A stretch of DNA of 54,423 nucleotides, from assembly GCA_944349655.1 (NCBI GenBank), contig CALVNL010000002.1, positions 69,721 through 124,143 of the forward strand, given 5' to 3'. Position numbers and translations under genes: made by a program. The stretch's first letter is position 1. Every line of letters begins with the position of its first letter. Of the stretch, positions 1 through 7,457 are shown in pieces. This stretch comes from an uncultured Clostridia bacterium. Its GTDB lineage: Bacteria > Bacillota > Clostridia > Christensenellales > DTU072. The notes under the pieces are model-generated. The model worked only from the letters and a program-made list of their open reading frames with translations, searched no databases and was not told the origin of the DNA.

Positions 1-2
1 TT

Positions 3-1097
3 ATATGTATAATGAGCGGTAGTTTTACGCAAAGAGGAGACGCCGCAATCCTCGATAAATACCAAAGGGCGGAAATAGCCGGTCGATGCGGAGCCGATAT
101 GGTGGTGGAACTCCCGCTGATTTACTCGATATCCCCTGCCGACAATTTCGCCTTCGGAGCAATTAAAATCTTGTCCGTATTACCCGACGTCGAATATCTG
201 AGCTTCGGAAGCGAATGCGGCGATACCGCGTTACTGAAAAAAGCCGCGGACTTTCTGGCGGACGAACCGGATGTTTTCCGCGCCTACCTTGCCGAATATC
301 AGTCCGAAGGATTTTCTTTCCCGAAATCGAGAAGTCTTGCAATGAAAAAATACGCCGAAGATTATCCCGAATATGCAGATACAGCCGATATACTGGAAAA
401 ACCGAATAACGCCCTTGCCATAAGTTACATTCAGGCTTTGAAGAAACTCGGAATGAATTCGGTTAAACTCCACACCGTAAAAAGAGAAATCGATTATAAC
501 AGCGACGATATCGATACCGAATATCCTTCGGCATCAGCCGTACGCCTTGCGGTAAAGGAAAATCGTCTTGCCGAAATCGAAAATAAAGTTCCGCCGATTT
601 GCTATAATTTTTTGAAAGAGATAAAAACCAGCGGTACCCCCTTGGGCGATTTATGTTTATATAAAATGAAGGATATTTCCGGTTATGACCTGGAAAACTA
701 TTACGACGTAAACAGCGGACTTCACAACAGGCTGAAACTTGCCGCCCTAAACGCCGTCACCTACGAACAATTTCTCGAAAACGCAAAGACAAAAAAATAT
801 ACTATGGCACGATTGAAGAGAATATCCCTTTATACCCTCTTCGACATAACGCAAAAAATGTACGACGAAGCGAAAGAACTGCCTCCTTACGTTTACGTCC
901 TCTCGCTTAACCGCAACAGAAAAGATATCCTTACCGAAATGAATAAAATTACATCCAACGTCCTGGTAAAATACTCGGACATCGATAAAGTCGATAAAAG
1001 ATTACGCTCCCTTATAAAACTCGATTTCAAAGCGCAAGGATTGCTTAATATCGTCAATCGTTCCAATTACTTCAACAGGAAAATGATTTTGGTATAG
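3..1097 (+). CDS. tmcAL: tRNA(Met) cytidine acetate ligase TmcAL, 5' partial
   Basis: This is the C-terminal part of a TmcAL (YlbM) protein, which uses ATP and acetate to make N4-acetylcytidine at the wobble position of elongator tRNA-Met. The frame is open to the window edge, and the first codons (I-C-I-M-S-G-S-F-T-Q-R-G-D) match the family block 'MSGNFVQRGEP', which normally lies some 40 residues into the protein. The true start with the nucleotidyltransferase HxGH-type motif is therefore upstream and out of view, and the first ATG at position 12 is internal. About 364 residues remain of a usual 400 or so. The gene ends just before a bidirectional terminator shared with the opposing operon. 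Confidence 0.9.
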   Translation: MCIMSGSFTQRGDAAILDKYQRAEIAGRCGADMVVELPLIYSISPADNFAFGAIKILSVLPDVEYLSFGSECGDTALLKKAADFLADEPDVFRAYLAEYQSEGFSFPKSRSLAMKKYAEDYPEYADTADILEKPNNALAISYIQALKKLGMNSVKLHTVKREIDYNSDDIDTEYPSASAVRLAVKENRLAEIENKVPPICYNFLKEIKTSGTPLGDLCLYKMKDISGYDLENYYDVNSGLHNRLKLAALNAVTYEQFLENAKTKKYTMARLKRISLYTLFDITQKMYDEAKELPPYVYVLSLNRNRKDILTEMNKITSNVLVKYSDIDKVDKRLRSLIKLDFKAQGLLNIVNRSNYFNRKMILV

Positions 1098-1118
1098 TTT
1101 CTATAAAAAAATATTCAC

Positions 1119-1150
1119 AAAAAAAAGCAGGTTTCTTGAACCTGCTTTTT
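1119..1150. terminator. Bidirectional intrinsic terminator between tmcAL and the membrane protein gene
   Basis: A perfect 9-bp stem, AAGCAGGTT (1125-1133) and AACCTGCTT (1139-1147), encloses a 5-nt loop. It is flanked by an A-run on the left and a T-run on the right, so it can end transcription from both converging genes. Confidence 0.85.
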
Positions 1151-1167
1151 CTATTTTCGGAAAGGTA

Positions 1168-3315
1168 TCAGCTTTGCTTTGTCGTTTTGATACGTAATTT
1201 ATAGTACGACTTCTTGATACGCAGGAAGAGATTTTTCCACCACCCGAGATAAGTCAGAGTCATGGGTTGAATTTTTCTCATCTTGCGGCTTGCCACTACG
1301 TCGTAAGTGACGTAAATGTAATACAAGACTGCAACCAAAGCAAAGGCGCTGAAAACGTATGCCGTAGCGGTATCGTAAGTTATCTGATATATTGCGTCGG
1401 ATGTGTAAGAATAAAGCAATTCTCCTACCGAGATATTGACGAATGTCAGAACGGCAAATACGGCAAAAGCAAAATAAATTCTTTTCTCTTTGTTCATAAC
1501 CGCATATATCAGCATTAAAGCAAGGCTCGTCATCATCACCACGGGGGTCATATTGTTGGAGAACATAAACACCATATTGATGAAAGCCGTAGCAAGCAAC
1601 AGCAAATTCATTCTGTTCTTGGTTTTGAAATAACCTATTGCTACAAGCGCAAGCATAAATGCGATAAATATTACCGAAACAATAAGCGATTCGGTGGAAA
1701 CTATACCGAAATTGTTTCCGAGTAAGGTCTGGAAATTGAATGCATTGAGAGAATAACGTAAATTCTTAGCCGTCATATCCCAATATTTTACCACGCAGGC
1801 AAATGCCGAACCTTCTTTAATCTGATTGAAGTCGAAAGGCAGGTTAAGCAAATAGAATAAAGCGAATCCGACTACGACGGCAATTATCATAGGTATTCTG
1901 AGTTCTCTGCGGTTGATTGCCTGCTGAATGGAATACATAATAACTATCGGCAGGAATATCAACGCCGTCCAGGAAGTAAGGAAAGCCACAAAATACGTAA
2001 TCGCAACACCGTAGTAATTGTTTTTCAACATAAAGAATACGGTCAATACGATTAAGAAAACCGTTATGCTCTCCGCAAATCCCCACAAAGCGCTTACGCC
2101 GAAAGTTACGGGTAAAATCGCATACGCCGTAGCTATAACGGCGGCTCCCACGTTGCCTGCCGATTTCTTTATCATAATATAAATCAAAACGACGGTAGCC
2201 ACGTCGGCAAGCGAGGCAAAGAACTTGATAAAGAATATTGCCGCCAAATAGGGATTGCTTCCGGCAAAAATACGGCTGATTAAGCCCACAAGTCCGAGAA
2301 TATACAATAAAATCGGATTACTCCCCGGCGCCATATAGGTATAACCGTTATCCGTGCAGAACTTGGCTAAAGATTCGCCGAGATAAACCGTTCCGTAATT
2401 CCCTATAAACAACGCTTGAGAAGCATATCCTTCTACGTTGTAGCCGAGAGTGATATACGTTTTGGTTCCGGCAATGCAAACCGTCAGAAGATCTATAAGA
2501 AGACGGATAAGAAAAGCCACTGCGGCTACAAGAACCACACCTGTGAATTTGCTGTCTCTTATTTTTGCGAGGAATTTATTTTTATATTCCCCTTCCATAG
2601 CCATATTGCGCTGGAACATAACGTATGCTGCATAGCAAATCAACGCTACGGCGACTCCTCCCAATACTACCCACAATACGTTTTTCGCACTGGCGTCACC
2701 GTAATGATCGCTTACGAACGTGAAGTAAGTTGCGTTTTCGGCGGTTATCTGAGACTTAGGCACCTGAACGAGTTTTATATCGCTTATGGTCACGCTGTTA
2801 ACGCTTACGGGATAATCCTCTGTTCCCACGTTAATTGCAATAGTGGTATTTTTAGCCGAAGTAGTTTTAAAATAAAGTCTGCCGGTAGTTTTTGAAGAAG
2901 TTATACCGCGATGATGAACGGCGTTATCACCCGTGTTGAAATCGTCGTCTTCGAGGATGGAAATAAAAAATCCGTCGTAACCCTGGTCACCGAAAGAACT
3001 GAAAGAATTGGCGGTGAAAGTATATTCTATAAGATAATAGGAATTACTTTTAAGCGAAACTTTCTGTAAAGCCTGTCCCCAGCCTGCTTTAGACGTATTT
3101 ATTACCAAAGCGCCGTCGCTTACCGAAAATACGTCGCTTGCCGAATATTCATCGTCTGTTTTAAGCGTCCACTCCTTCTGTAAGGCGCTTAAATCGGAAT
3201 AGCTGAAAGTATTGTTTTCGCCGACGTTGATTAAATTTTCGTCGCTTGTGCAAGCTCCCAGTACGAGTATTCCGACGATTACCAAAGCGGCTAATATAAG
3301 GATTTTTTTCTTCAT
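1168..3315 (-). CDS. Multi-spanning membrane protein with lipoprotein-type signal, putative GT-C-like glycosyltransferase
   Basis: This 715-residue envelope protein is not firmly recognised. The chosen ATG is preceded by AGAGG at good spacing; the in-frame start ten codons upstream (3345) has no ribosome binding site. Residues 1-22 form a signal ending in a lipobox-like L-G-A-C (C22). Residues about 25-200 are polar and beta-rich, as in an extracytoplasmic carbohydrate-binding-like domain. A hydrophobic segment near 210-230 leads to roughly ten further membrane helices through about residue 690, and the protein ends in a basic cytoplasmic tail. The helical part resembles GT-C mannosyltransferase-like proteins (Gpi18/PMT type) in layout, but I see no diagnostic catalytic motif. 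It is the last gene before the shared terminator and follows rplS after a 77-nt gap containing a hairpin. A transporter or polymer-export role is not excluded. Confidence 0.7.
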   Translation of the reverse strand: MKKKILILAALVIVGILVLGACTSDENLINVGENNTFSYSDLSALQKEWTLKTDDEYSASDVFSVSDGALVINTSKAGWGQALQKVSLKSNSYYLIEYTFTANSFSSFGDQGYDGFFISILEDDDFNTGDNAVHHRGITSSKTTGRLYFKTTSAKNTTIAINVGTEDYPVSVNSVTISDIKLVQVPKSQITAENATYFTFVSDHYGDASAKNVLWVVLGGVAVALICYAAYVMFQRNMAMEGEYKNKFLAKIRDSKFTGVVLVAAVAFLIRLLIDLLTVCIAGTKTYITLGYNVEGYASQALFIGNYGTVYLGESLAKFCTDNGYTYMAPGSNPILLYILGLVGLISRIFAGSNPYLAAIFFIKFFASLADVATVVLIYIMIKKSAGNVGAAVIATAYAILPVTFGVSALWGFAESITVFLIVLTVFFMLKNNYYGVAITYFVAFLTSWTALIFLPIVIMYSIQQAINRRELRIPMIIAVVVGFALFYLLNLPFDFNQIKEGSAFACVVKYWDMTAKNLRYSLNAFNFQTLLGNNFGIVSTESLIVSVIFIAFMLALVAIGYFKTKNRMNLLLLATAFINMVFMFSNNMTPVVMMTSLALMLIYAVMNKEKRIYFAFAVFAVLTFVNISVGELLYSYTSDAIYQITYDTATAYVFSAFALVAVLYYIYVTYDVVASRKMRKIQPMTLTYLGWWKNLFLRIKKSYYKLRIKTTKQS

Positions 3316-3341
3316 TATAAAATACCTCTTTATAAACGAAT

Positions 3342-3369
3342 ACAACCATTCCGAAAACAGAACGGTTGT
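3342..3369 (-). terminator. Hairpin after rplS, possible weak terminator or attenuator
   Basis: A 10-bp stem (3342-3351 with 3360-3369, one G-U pair) and 8-nt loop lie between rplS and the downstream membrane protein. The sequence after it on the minus strand is only moderately T-rich, so it may be leaky and allow partial read-through. Confidence 0.45.
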
Positions 3370-3392
3370 TATTCCCTTGTTTTAGATAAAAT

Positions 3393-3740
3393 TTAGCGGC
3401 CGAGCTGTTTAATTTTGGCAGCCTTACCGGTACGTCCTCTGAGATAATAGAGTTTAGCTCTTCTGACCTTACCGCGTCTTACGACTTCTATGTGGTCGAT
3501 TTTGGGAGTGTGCAACGGGAAAGTTCTTTCCACGCCTACGCCCGAAGCAAGACGTCTTACGGTAAATGTTTCTCTGATGGAACCGTTCTTTCTCGCGATA
3601 ACAACGCCTTCGAACGCCTGGAGTCTTTCCTTGGAACCTTCGATAACCTTAACGAAGACTTTTACGGTGTCTCCTACTCTGAATTCGGGGATATCTGTCC
3701 TCAATCCCTCTTTCTCGATAATGTCAATAATGTTTGCCAC
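3393..3740 (-). CDS. rplS: 50S ribosomal protein L19
   Basis: L19 is a large-subunit protein at the interface with the 30S subunit. The 115-residue length is normal for the family, and the sequence has the expected core: an N-terminal helix, then [12 protein letters not shown], the '[14 protein letters not shown]' strand, '[18 protein letters not shown]', and the basic C-terminus '[18 protein letters not shown]'. The start is GTG, preceded by GGAGG at six bases. The gene is last in the ribosomal/tRNA-modification series but is separated from yraN by 199 nt that hold its own promoter and a structured leader, so it can be expressed independently. Confidence 0.98.
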   Translation of the reverse strand: MANIIDIIEKEGLRTDIPEFRVGDTVKVFVKVIEGSKERLQAFEGVVIARKNGSIRETFTVRRLASGVGVERTFPLHTPKIDHIEVVRRGKVRRAKLYYLRGRTGKAAKIKQLGR

Positions 3741-3797
3741 GACTTACCTCCGTTTATACATAAACAACATTCGTACAGGTCTTGGAATTGTGCTTTA

Positions 3798-3837
3798 CCT
3801 AAAAAAATGCCCGAAATGGGGCGCACTCCCGCATAGG
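3798..3837 (-). ncRNA. Candidate L19 autoregulatory leader structure
   Basis: The roughly 110-nt 5' untranslated region of rplS can fold into nested stems: CCTA/TAGG outside, ATGC/GCAT next, and a GCCC/GGGC hairpin with a six-base loop (3809-3822) at the tip. Firmicutes often carry an L19-binding leader at exactly this place. The assignment rests on position and folding by eye, not on a covariance match. Confidence 0.5.
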
Positions 3838-3856
3838 ACTGTTGCAAGTCTTTAAT

Positions 3857-3885
3857 ATAATATCAAATATGTTTTAATTTTTCAA
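3857..3885 (-). promoter_or_regulatory. Sigma-A promoter of rplS
   Basis: The minus strand shows TTGAAA (3880-3885), a 17-nt spacer and TATTAT (3857-3862). Transcription would start near 3850, giving a leader of about 110 nt before the GTG start of rplS. Confidence 0.75.
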
Positions 3886-3939
3886 GTGATTTCAATAGTT
3901 TTTTTCGATATTTTTCTATGATTTTTTCCTTAAGAAAAT

Positions 3940-4296
3940 TTATCGCCATTTTGCGTAAAAAGCATCCTTTATCAATTCGGGCGTTCCTCGGAAAACCGCT
4001 ACCGCATCGTATCTGTACCCCCTGCAAGCGACCTTGTGTTCTGCAAGATAACGACGACTTGCGGCTACGACTTTTCTTATTTTTTCCTTGGTAAAAGTTT
4101 CGAAAGGATGTCCGAAAGCATTATCGGAACGGGTCCTGACCTCGACGAAAACCAAAGTCTTTCCGTCCATAGCCACTATATCGAGTTCGCCTACGTTGGG
4201 ATAATTGACGTTGGAAGCGATAATTTTATATCCTTGCCCGATTAGATAATTTTTGGCAATTTCTTCGCCTTTTATCCCTTCTCCGTATTTATCCAT
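3940..4296 (-). CDS. yraN: YraN family (UPF0102) endonuclease-like protein
   Basis: This 118-residue protein has the full YraN signature: a start with 'GEGIKGEEIAKNYLIGQGYKI', then 'NVGELDIVAMDGKTLVFVEVRTR', which is the D-x(n)-E-x-K-like core of the PD-(D/E)XK nuclease fold with R in place of the last lysine, and 'ETFTKEKIRKVVAASRRYL'. The cellular role of the family is unsettled; a link to DNA or RNA processing is usual in annotation. It begins three bases after rnhB ends, with no ribosome binding site of its own, so translation is probably coupled. Adjacency to rnhB is common in Firmicutes. Confidence 0.93.
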   Translation of the reverse strand: MDKYGEGIKGEEIAKNYLIGQGYKIIASNVNYPNVGELDIVAMDGKTLVFVEVRTRSDNAFGHPFETFTKEKIRKVVAASRRYLAEHKVACRGYRYDAVAVFRGTPELIKDAFYAKWR

Positions 4297-4299
4297 AGC

Positions 4300-4908
4300 T
4301 TAATTAAAAAAATTTTTTATAAATGTACGCCTGTGTATGGGACAAGGTCCGTATTTTTTCAATGCCTCTATATGTTGTTTAGTGCCGTATCCTTTATGTT
4401 TGGCAAAACCGTATTCGGGATAAAGCTCATCGTATTCAAGCATCAGTCTGTCACGAGTCACTTTAGCCAGAACGGAAGCCGCCGCTATGGAATAGCTTAA
4501 AGCGTCTCCGTGAATAATCGGACTGTAAGGGAGCCCGAAATCGCATTTAACGGCATCCACTAAAAGATATTCGGGTTTTATTTCTAATTTTTGCAAGGCT
4601 TCTTTCATCGCCTTTTTCGTAGCGTTAAGTATATTTATTTCGTCGATTGTCGCTTCGTCCACGGAAACGACGGAAAAACTTACCGAAGAACTTTTTATAA
4701 GATCGAATAAACTTTCTCTCTTTTTTTCCGTAAGTTTTTTAGAGTCGTTCACTCCTTCTACGATTTTCGAAAAATCGGGAATACAACAAGCCGCAGTAAC
4801 GGGTCCTGCGAGAGGTCCTCGTCCCGCTTCGTCCATACCCGCTATGAGAGTAACCCCCTCCGCAAAAAGTTTGTTTTCGTAAAGAAACATATCAGAGTTC
4901 GAAGTCAT
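4300..4908 (-). CDS. rnhB: Ribonuclease HII
   Basis: RNase HII removes single ribonucleotides from DNA and RNA primers in RNA-DNA hybrids. The motif 'AGMDEAGRGPLAGPV' (around residues 23-37) supplies the first two catalytic acids, and 'DSKKLTEKKRE', 'LLVDAVKC', 'HGDALSYSIAAASVLAKVTRDR' and 'GFAKHKGYGTKQH' are all present. The 202-residue length is typical. The ATG at 4908 overlaps the end of rbgA by 17 nt and has only a weak GGA upstream; an in-frame ATG at 4890 (M-F-L-Y-E-N-K) would give a more usual N-terminus with no overlap and cannot be ruled out. Confidence 0.97.
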   Translation of the reverse strand: MTSNSDMFLYENKLFAEGVTLIAGMDEAGRGPLAGPVTAACCIPDFSKIVEGVNDSKKLTEKKRESLFDLIKSSSVSFSVVSVDEATIDEINILNATKKAMKEALQKLEIKPEYLLVDAVKCDFGLPYSPIIHGDALSYSIAAASVLAKVTRDRLMLEYDELYPEYGFAKHKGYGTKQHIEALKKYGPCPIHRRTFIKNFFN

Positions 4909-5746
4909 CGTATTTTTCCAAAATAATTTTTCCGAAAGCCTGCTTACGGAAATCGGTGATTACGGCTTTTGCCGCTCTCTCGCAATCGGGCTCTCCGCCC
5001 TTCAACATAAATCCTCTTTTTGCGGCGATAGCTGCTACGGTGTCGGAATCGTTATCACAAAAATTTTCTAAAGAATATCTTTTTTTCAATAAATCAGGAT
5101 ACTCCTTTTTCATAAAAGCGATTATTTCCGCGGCAAGAACGGTTACGTCGGTAATTTCTTCCTTAACGCTGCCTATTATGGCAAGATTAACCGCCTTACG
5201 CTGGTCGCTGAAATCCGGATATAAAGTACCCGGGGTATCCAGAAGTTCGAAATAAGGGTCTATCGACACCCATTGTTTTCCCCTCGTCACGCCGGGGCGA
5301 TTTCCCGTGACCGTGCGAGATTTTCCGATAATGCTGTTAATGAGCGTACTTTTCCCGCAATTCGGCACTCCGATAACCATTGCCCTTACGGTTTTTTTGA
5401 CGCCTTTTGCCTTATATCTTTCGATAACCTCGGCGTTAAGTTGTTTCAAAGCGTTCAGAAATTTCTGTTTTCCTCCCACCACCGTTGAGTTTGCAGTAAT
5501 GCAAAACGAACCTTTCTTTTCAAAATAATTCTGCCATTTTTTTAATTCGTCGGAAGGGACGAGATCGCTTTTATTCAGAACGTAAAGTATCGTTCTGTTT
5601 CCGATAATCTCGTCGAAAGAAGGATTGACGGAAGAAAGCGGCGCTCTGGAGTCCAAAACGTAAATTACGCTTTCCACACGCGCTATTTCTTCTTTCATCA
5701 TTCTGATTGCTTTGGTCATATGACCGGGAAACCAATGAATAAACAT
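4892..5746 (-). CDS. rbgA: Ribosome biogenesis GTPase RbgA (YlqF)
   Basis: RbgA is a circularly permuted GTPase that acts late in 50S subunit assembly. It starts with the family signature 'MFIHWFPGHMTKAIRMM'. The permuted order is visible: G4 'NKSD' at residues 58-61 precedes G1 'GVPNCGKST' at about 126-134 and G3 'DTPG' at about 170-173. The 284-residue length matches the family. It lies 14 nt downstream of trmD and overlaps the start of rnhB, within a translation-related operon. Confidence 0.97.
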   Translation of the reverse strand: MFIHWFPGHMTKAIRMMKEEIARVESVIYVLDSRAPLSSVNPSFDEIIGNRTILYVLNKSDLVPSDELKKWQNYFEKKGSFCITANSTVVGGKQKFLNALKQLNAEVIERYKAKGVKKTVRAMVIGVPNCGKSTLINSIIGKSRTVTGNRPGVTRGKQWVSIDPYFELLDTPGTLYPDFSDQRKAVNLAIIGSVKEEITDVTVLAAEIIAFMKKEYPDLLKKRYSLENFCDNDSDTVAAIAAKRGFMLKGGEPDCERAAKAVITDFRKQAFGKIILEKYDDFEL

Positions 5747-5760
5747 TTTGCTTTAACAGA

Positions 5761-6429
5761 TTACTTTAACAAATCGGGTCTTTTGTTTTCGGTGATTTTT
5801 TCGCTTTGTTCTTTACGCCACTTGGCTATCTCGGCGTGATTTCCGCTCAACAGTACTTCCGGCACGGATAATCCCATAAATTCCTGCGGACGGGTATATT
5901 GCGGATATTCGAGCATACCGTCGGAAAAGCTTTCTTCCTCGGTAGATTCCTGTCTGCCTAAAACGTCGGGGACGTATCTTGCTACGGCGTTTATCACCAC
6001 AAGGGAGGCAAGATCCCCTCCCGTCAGAACGTAATCGCCTATGGATAATTCCATATCCACGTCCAAATCGATTATGCGTTGGTCTATACCTTCGTAAAAA
6101 CCGTTTATCAGCATAATGTTTTCTTTCGAAGACAATTCCCTGACTAAATTTTGATTGAGGGTAACGCCTTTAGGACTTAAATATATTCTTACGCAACGCC
6201 TGTCGGGATCCACCGCGGAAATGGCGTCGTGCAAAGGCTGAGGAGTCATCAACATCCCCGGACCTCCGCCGTAAGGATAATCGTCGCATCGTTTGTGTTT
6301 GTCAAGAGAATAATCCCTTATATTGGTAACGTTTACTTCGAAAGCGTTTTTCTTTAACGCTTTCCCGATAATACCAACGTCCAGCGAGCGATATATCTCC
6401 GGAAACAAAGTCAGCACTTCAATCCTCAT
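5761..6429 (-). CDS. trmD: tRNA (guanine37-N1)-methyltransferase
   Basis: TrmD is a SPOUT-fold, SAM-dependent enzyme that makes m1G37 next to the anticodon and prevents frameshifting. Conserved features are 'MRIEVLTLFPE' at the start, 'GGGPGM' at about 54-59 and the knot sequence 'SIGDYVLTGGD' at about 129-139. The ATG at 6429 is preferred over the in-frame TTG at 6447 because it follows AAGGTGG at correct spacing and gives the standard N-terminus. It overlaps rimM by 11 nt. The protein is 222 residues, somewhat shorter than the 240 usual in many species. Confidence 0.97.
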   Translation of the reverse strand: MRIEVLTLFPEIYRSLDVGIIGKALKKNAFEVNVTNIRDYSLDKHKRCDDYPYGGGPGMLMTPQPLHDAISAVDPDRRCVRIYLSPKGVTLNQNLVRELSSKENIMLINGFYEGIDQRIIDLDVDMELSIGDYVLTGGDLASLVVINAVARYVPDVLGRQESTEEESFSDGMLEYPQYTRPQEFMGLSVPEVLLSGNHAEIAKWRKEQSEKITENKRPDLLK

Positions 6430-6919
6430 AGACCGCCACCTTTTCAAATTCCGACTTACACACGGTGATAATTTGCTCTTTTACGGAAATTTCCTTGACG
6501 ACGTCTCCCACAAAGGGAAACATAACCGTCCCTTTTCCGTTTTCGAGAAGATATACGTCGGCGCTTCCGTACTGCAAAACGTCCTTAAGCGTACCTATGA
6601 AACACCCTTCTTCGTCGCACACCTTACTACCTAACAGATCGCCGATATAGTATCTGTTTTGTCCGGGATCGGGCAAATCGGTCTTTTCTGCGGAAAGGAG
6701 TTTTCCTCTTAAGAGTTCGGCGTCGTTCATAGTATCCACGCCTTTGAATTTGATCAAAACGAAATTACCCGCGACTTTGGCTCTTTCCACCGCAAGTTCT
6801 TTCCCATCGACAAATAATTTTTTTATCTCGGAAAAAGAAGCGGGGGTGTCCATATAGCTTTCCGCTTTTACGTCACCCCTGATACCGTGCGCTTTAAGAA
6901 TTTTGCCTACAGCCAGCAT
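6419..6919 (-). CDS. rimM: 16S rRNA processing protein RimM
   Basis: RimM binds S19 and helps the 30S head mature. The N-terminal beta-barrel begins 'MLAVGKILKAHGIRGDVKAESYMDTP', which is diagnostic, and the C-terminal PRC-barrel carries 'YYIGDLLGSKVCDEEGCFIGTLKDVLQYGSADVYLLENG' and 'MFPFVGDVVKEISV'. The 166-residue length is normal. The start codon shares a base with the stop of khpA (TAATG), so the two are translationally coupled, and the stop overlaps trmD. Confidence 0.97.
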   Translation of the reverse strand: MLAVGKILKAHGIRGDVKAESYMDTPASFSEIKKLFVDGKELAVERAKVAGNFVLIKFKGVDTMNDAELLRGKLLSAEKTDLPDPGQNRYYIGDLLGSKVCDEEGCFIGTLKDVLQYGSADVYLLENGKGTVMFPFVGDVVKEISVKEQIITVCKSEFEKVAVYED

Positions 6920-7149
6920 TATCTTTCCTCAACGTAAACCGAATAGTTTTTGTCTTTTTTCTGGCTTGCGGCTCTTACGATCGTCCTTATAGCCTTGGCT
7001 ATTTTTCCGGATTTGCCGATAATTCTGGCAACGCGGTCTTTGTCCGCAAGGACTCTTATATCCACGTTGTCTCCGTCCTCGACCACTACTATTTCATAGA
7101 ATTCCGGGTCGATGAATTGTTTAACCATATAATCGACTAATTCGTACAT
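6919..7149 (-). CDS. khpA: KH-domain RNA-binding protein KhpA (YlqC)
   Basis: This 76-residue protein is a single KH domain with the GxxG loop 'IIGKSGK' at about residues 43-49. KhpA pairs with KhpB (Jag/EloR) in Gram-positives to bind RNA and influence cell elongation. The ATG at 7149 is chosen because it follows AGGGTG at good spacing and yields the standard 'MYELVDYMVKQFID' start; a longer in-frame reading from 7179 would run into rpsP. It sits between rpsP and rimM, its usual place. Confidence 0.96.
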   Translation of the reverse strand: MYELVDYMVKQFIDPEFYEIVVVEDGDNVDIRVLADKDRVARIIGKSGKIAKAIRTIVRAASQKKDKNYSVYVEER

Positions 7150-7162
7150 TATTTCACCCTGA

Positions 7163-7411
7163 TTATTTTTCGATAACACCGTTCTTTACGAATAAAGCGC
7201 GAACGGTTTCGGTGGGTTGCGCACCGTTAGCCAGCCACTTCTTGGCGATTTCGGCGTCGATTTTAACTTCTGCGGGTTCCTTGGTGGGATCGTAGTAACC
7301 GATTTGTTCGATATACTGTCCGTCTCTTGCCTTACGACCGTCGGTCGCCACGATACGATAGAAAGGAGCTTTCTTTGCGCCCATTCTGGTTAATCTGAGT
7401 TTTACTGCCAT
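7163..7411 (-). CDS. rpsP: 30S ribosomal protein S16
   Basis: S16 is a small-subunit assembly protein. The 82 residues begin '[43 protein letters not shown]', the classic signature, and continue '[17 protein letters not shown]'. A GGAGG site lies eight bases before the ATG. The gene follows ffh with a 46-nt gap without a terminator, consistent with one transcript. Confidence 0.98.
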   Translation of the reverse strand: MAVKLRLTRMGAKKAPFYRIVATDGRKARDGQYIEQIGYYDPTKEPAEVKIDAEIAKKWLANGAQPTETVRALFVKNGVIEK

Positions 7412-7457
7412 TTTTGTCCTCCGAAATATAAGTTATTTTTTTATTTATTATCTTCGA

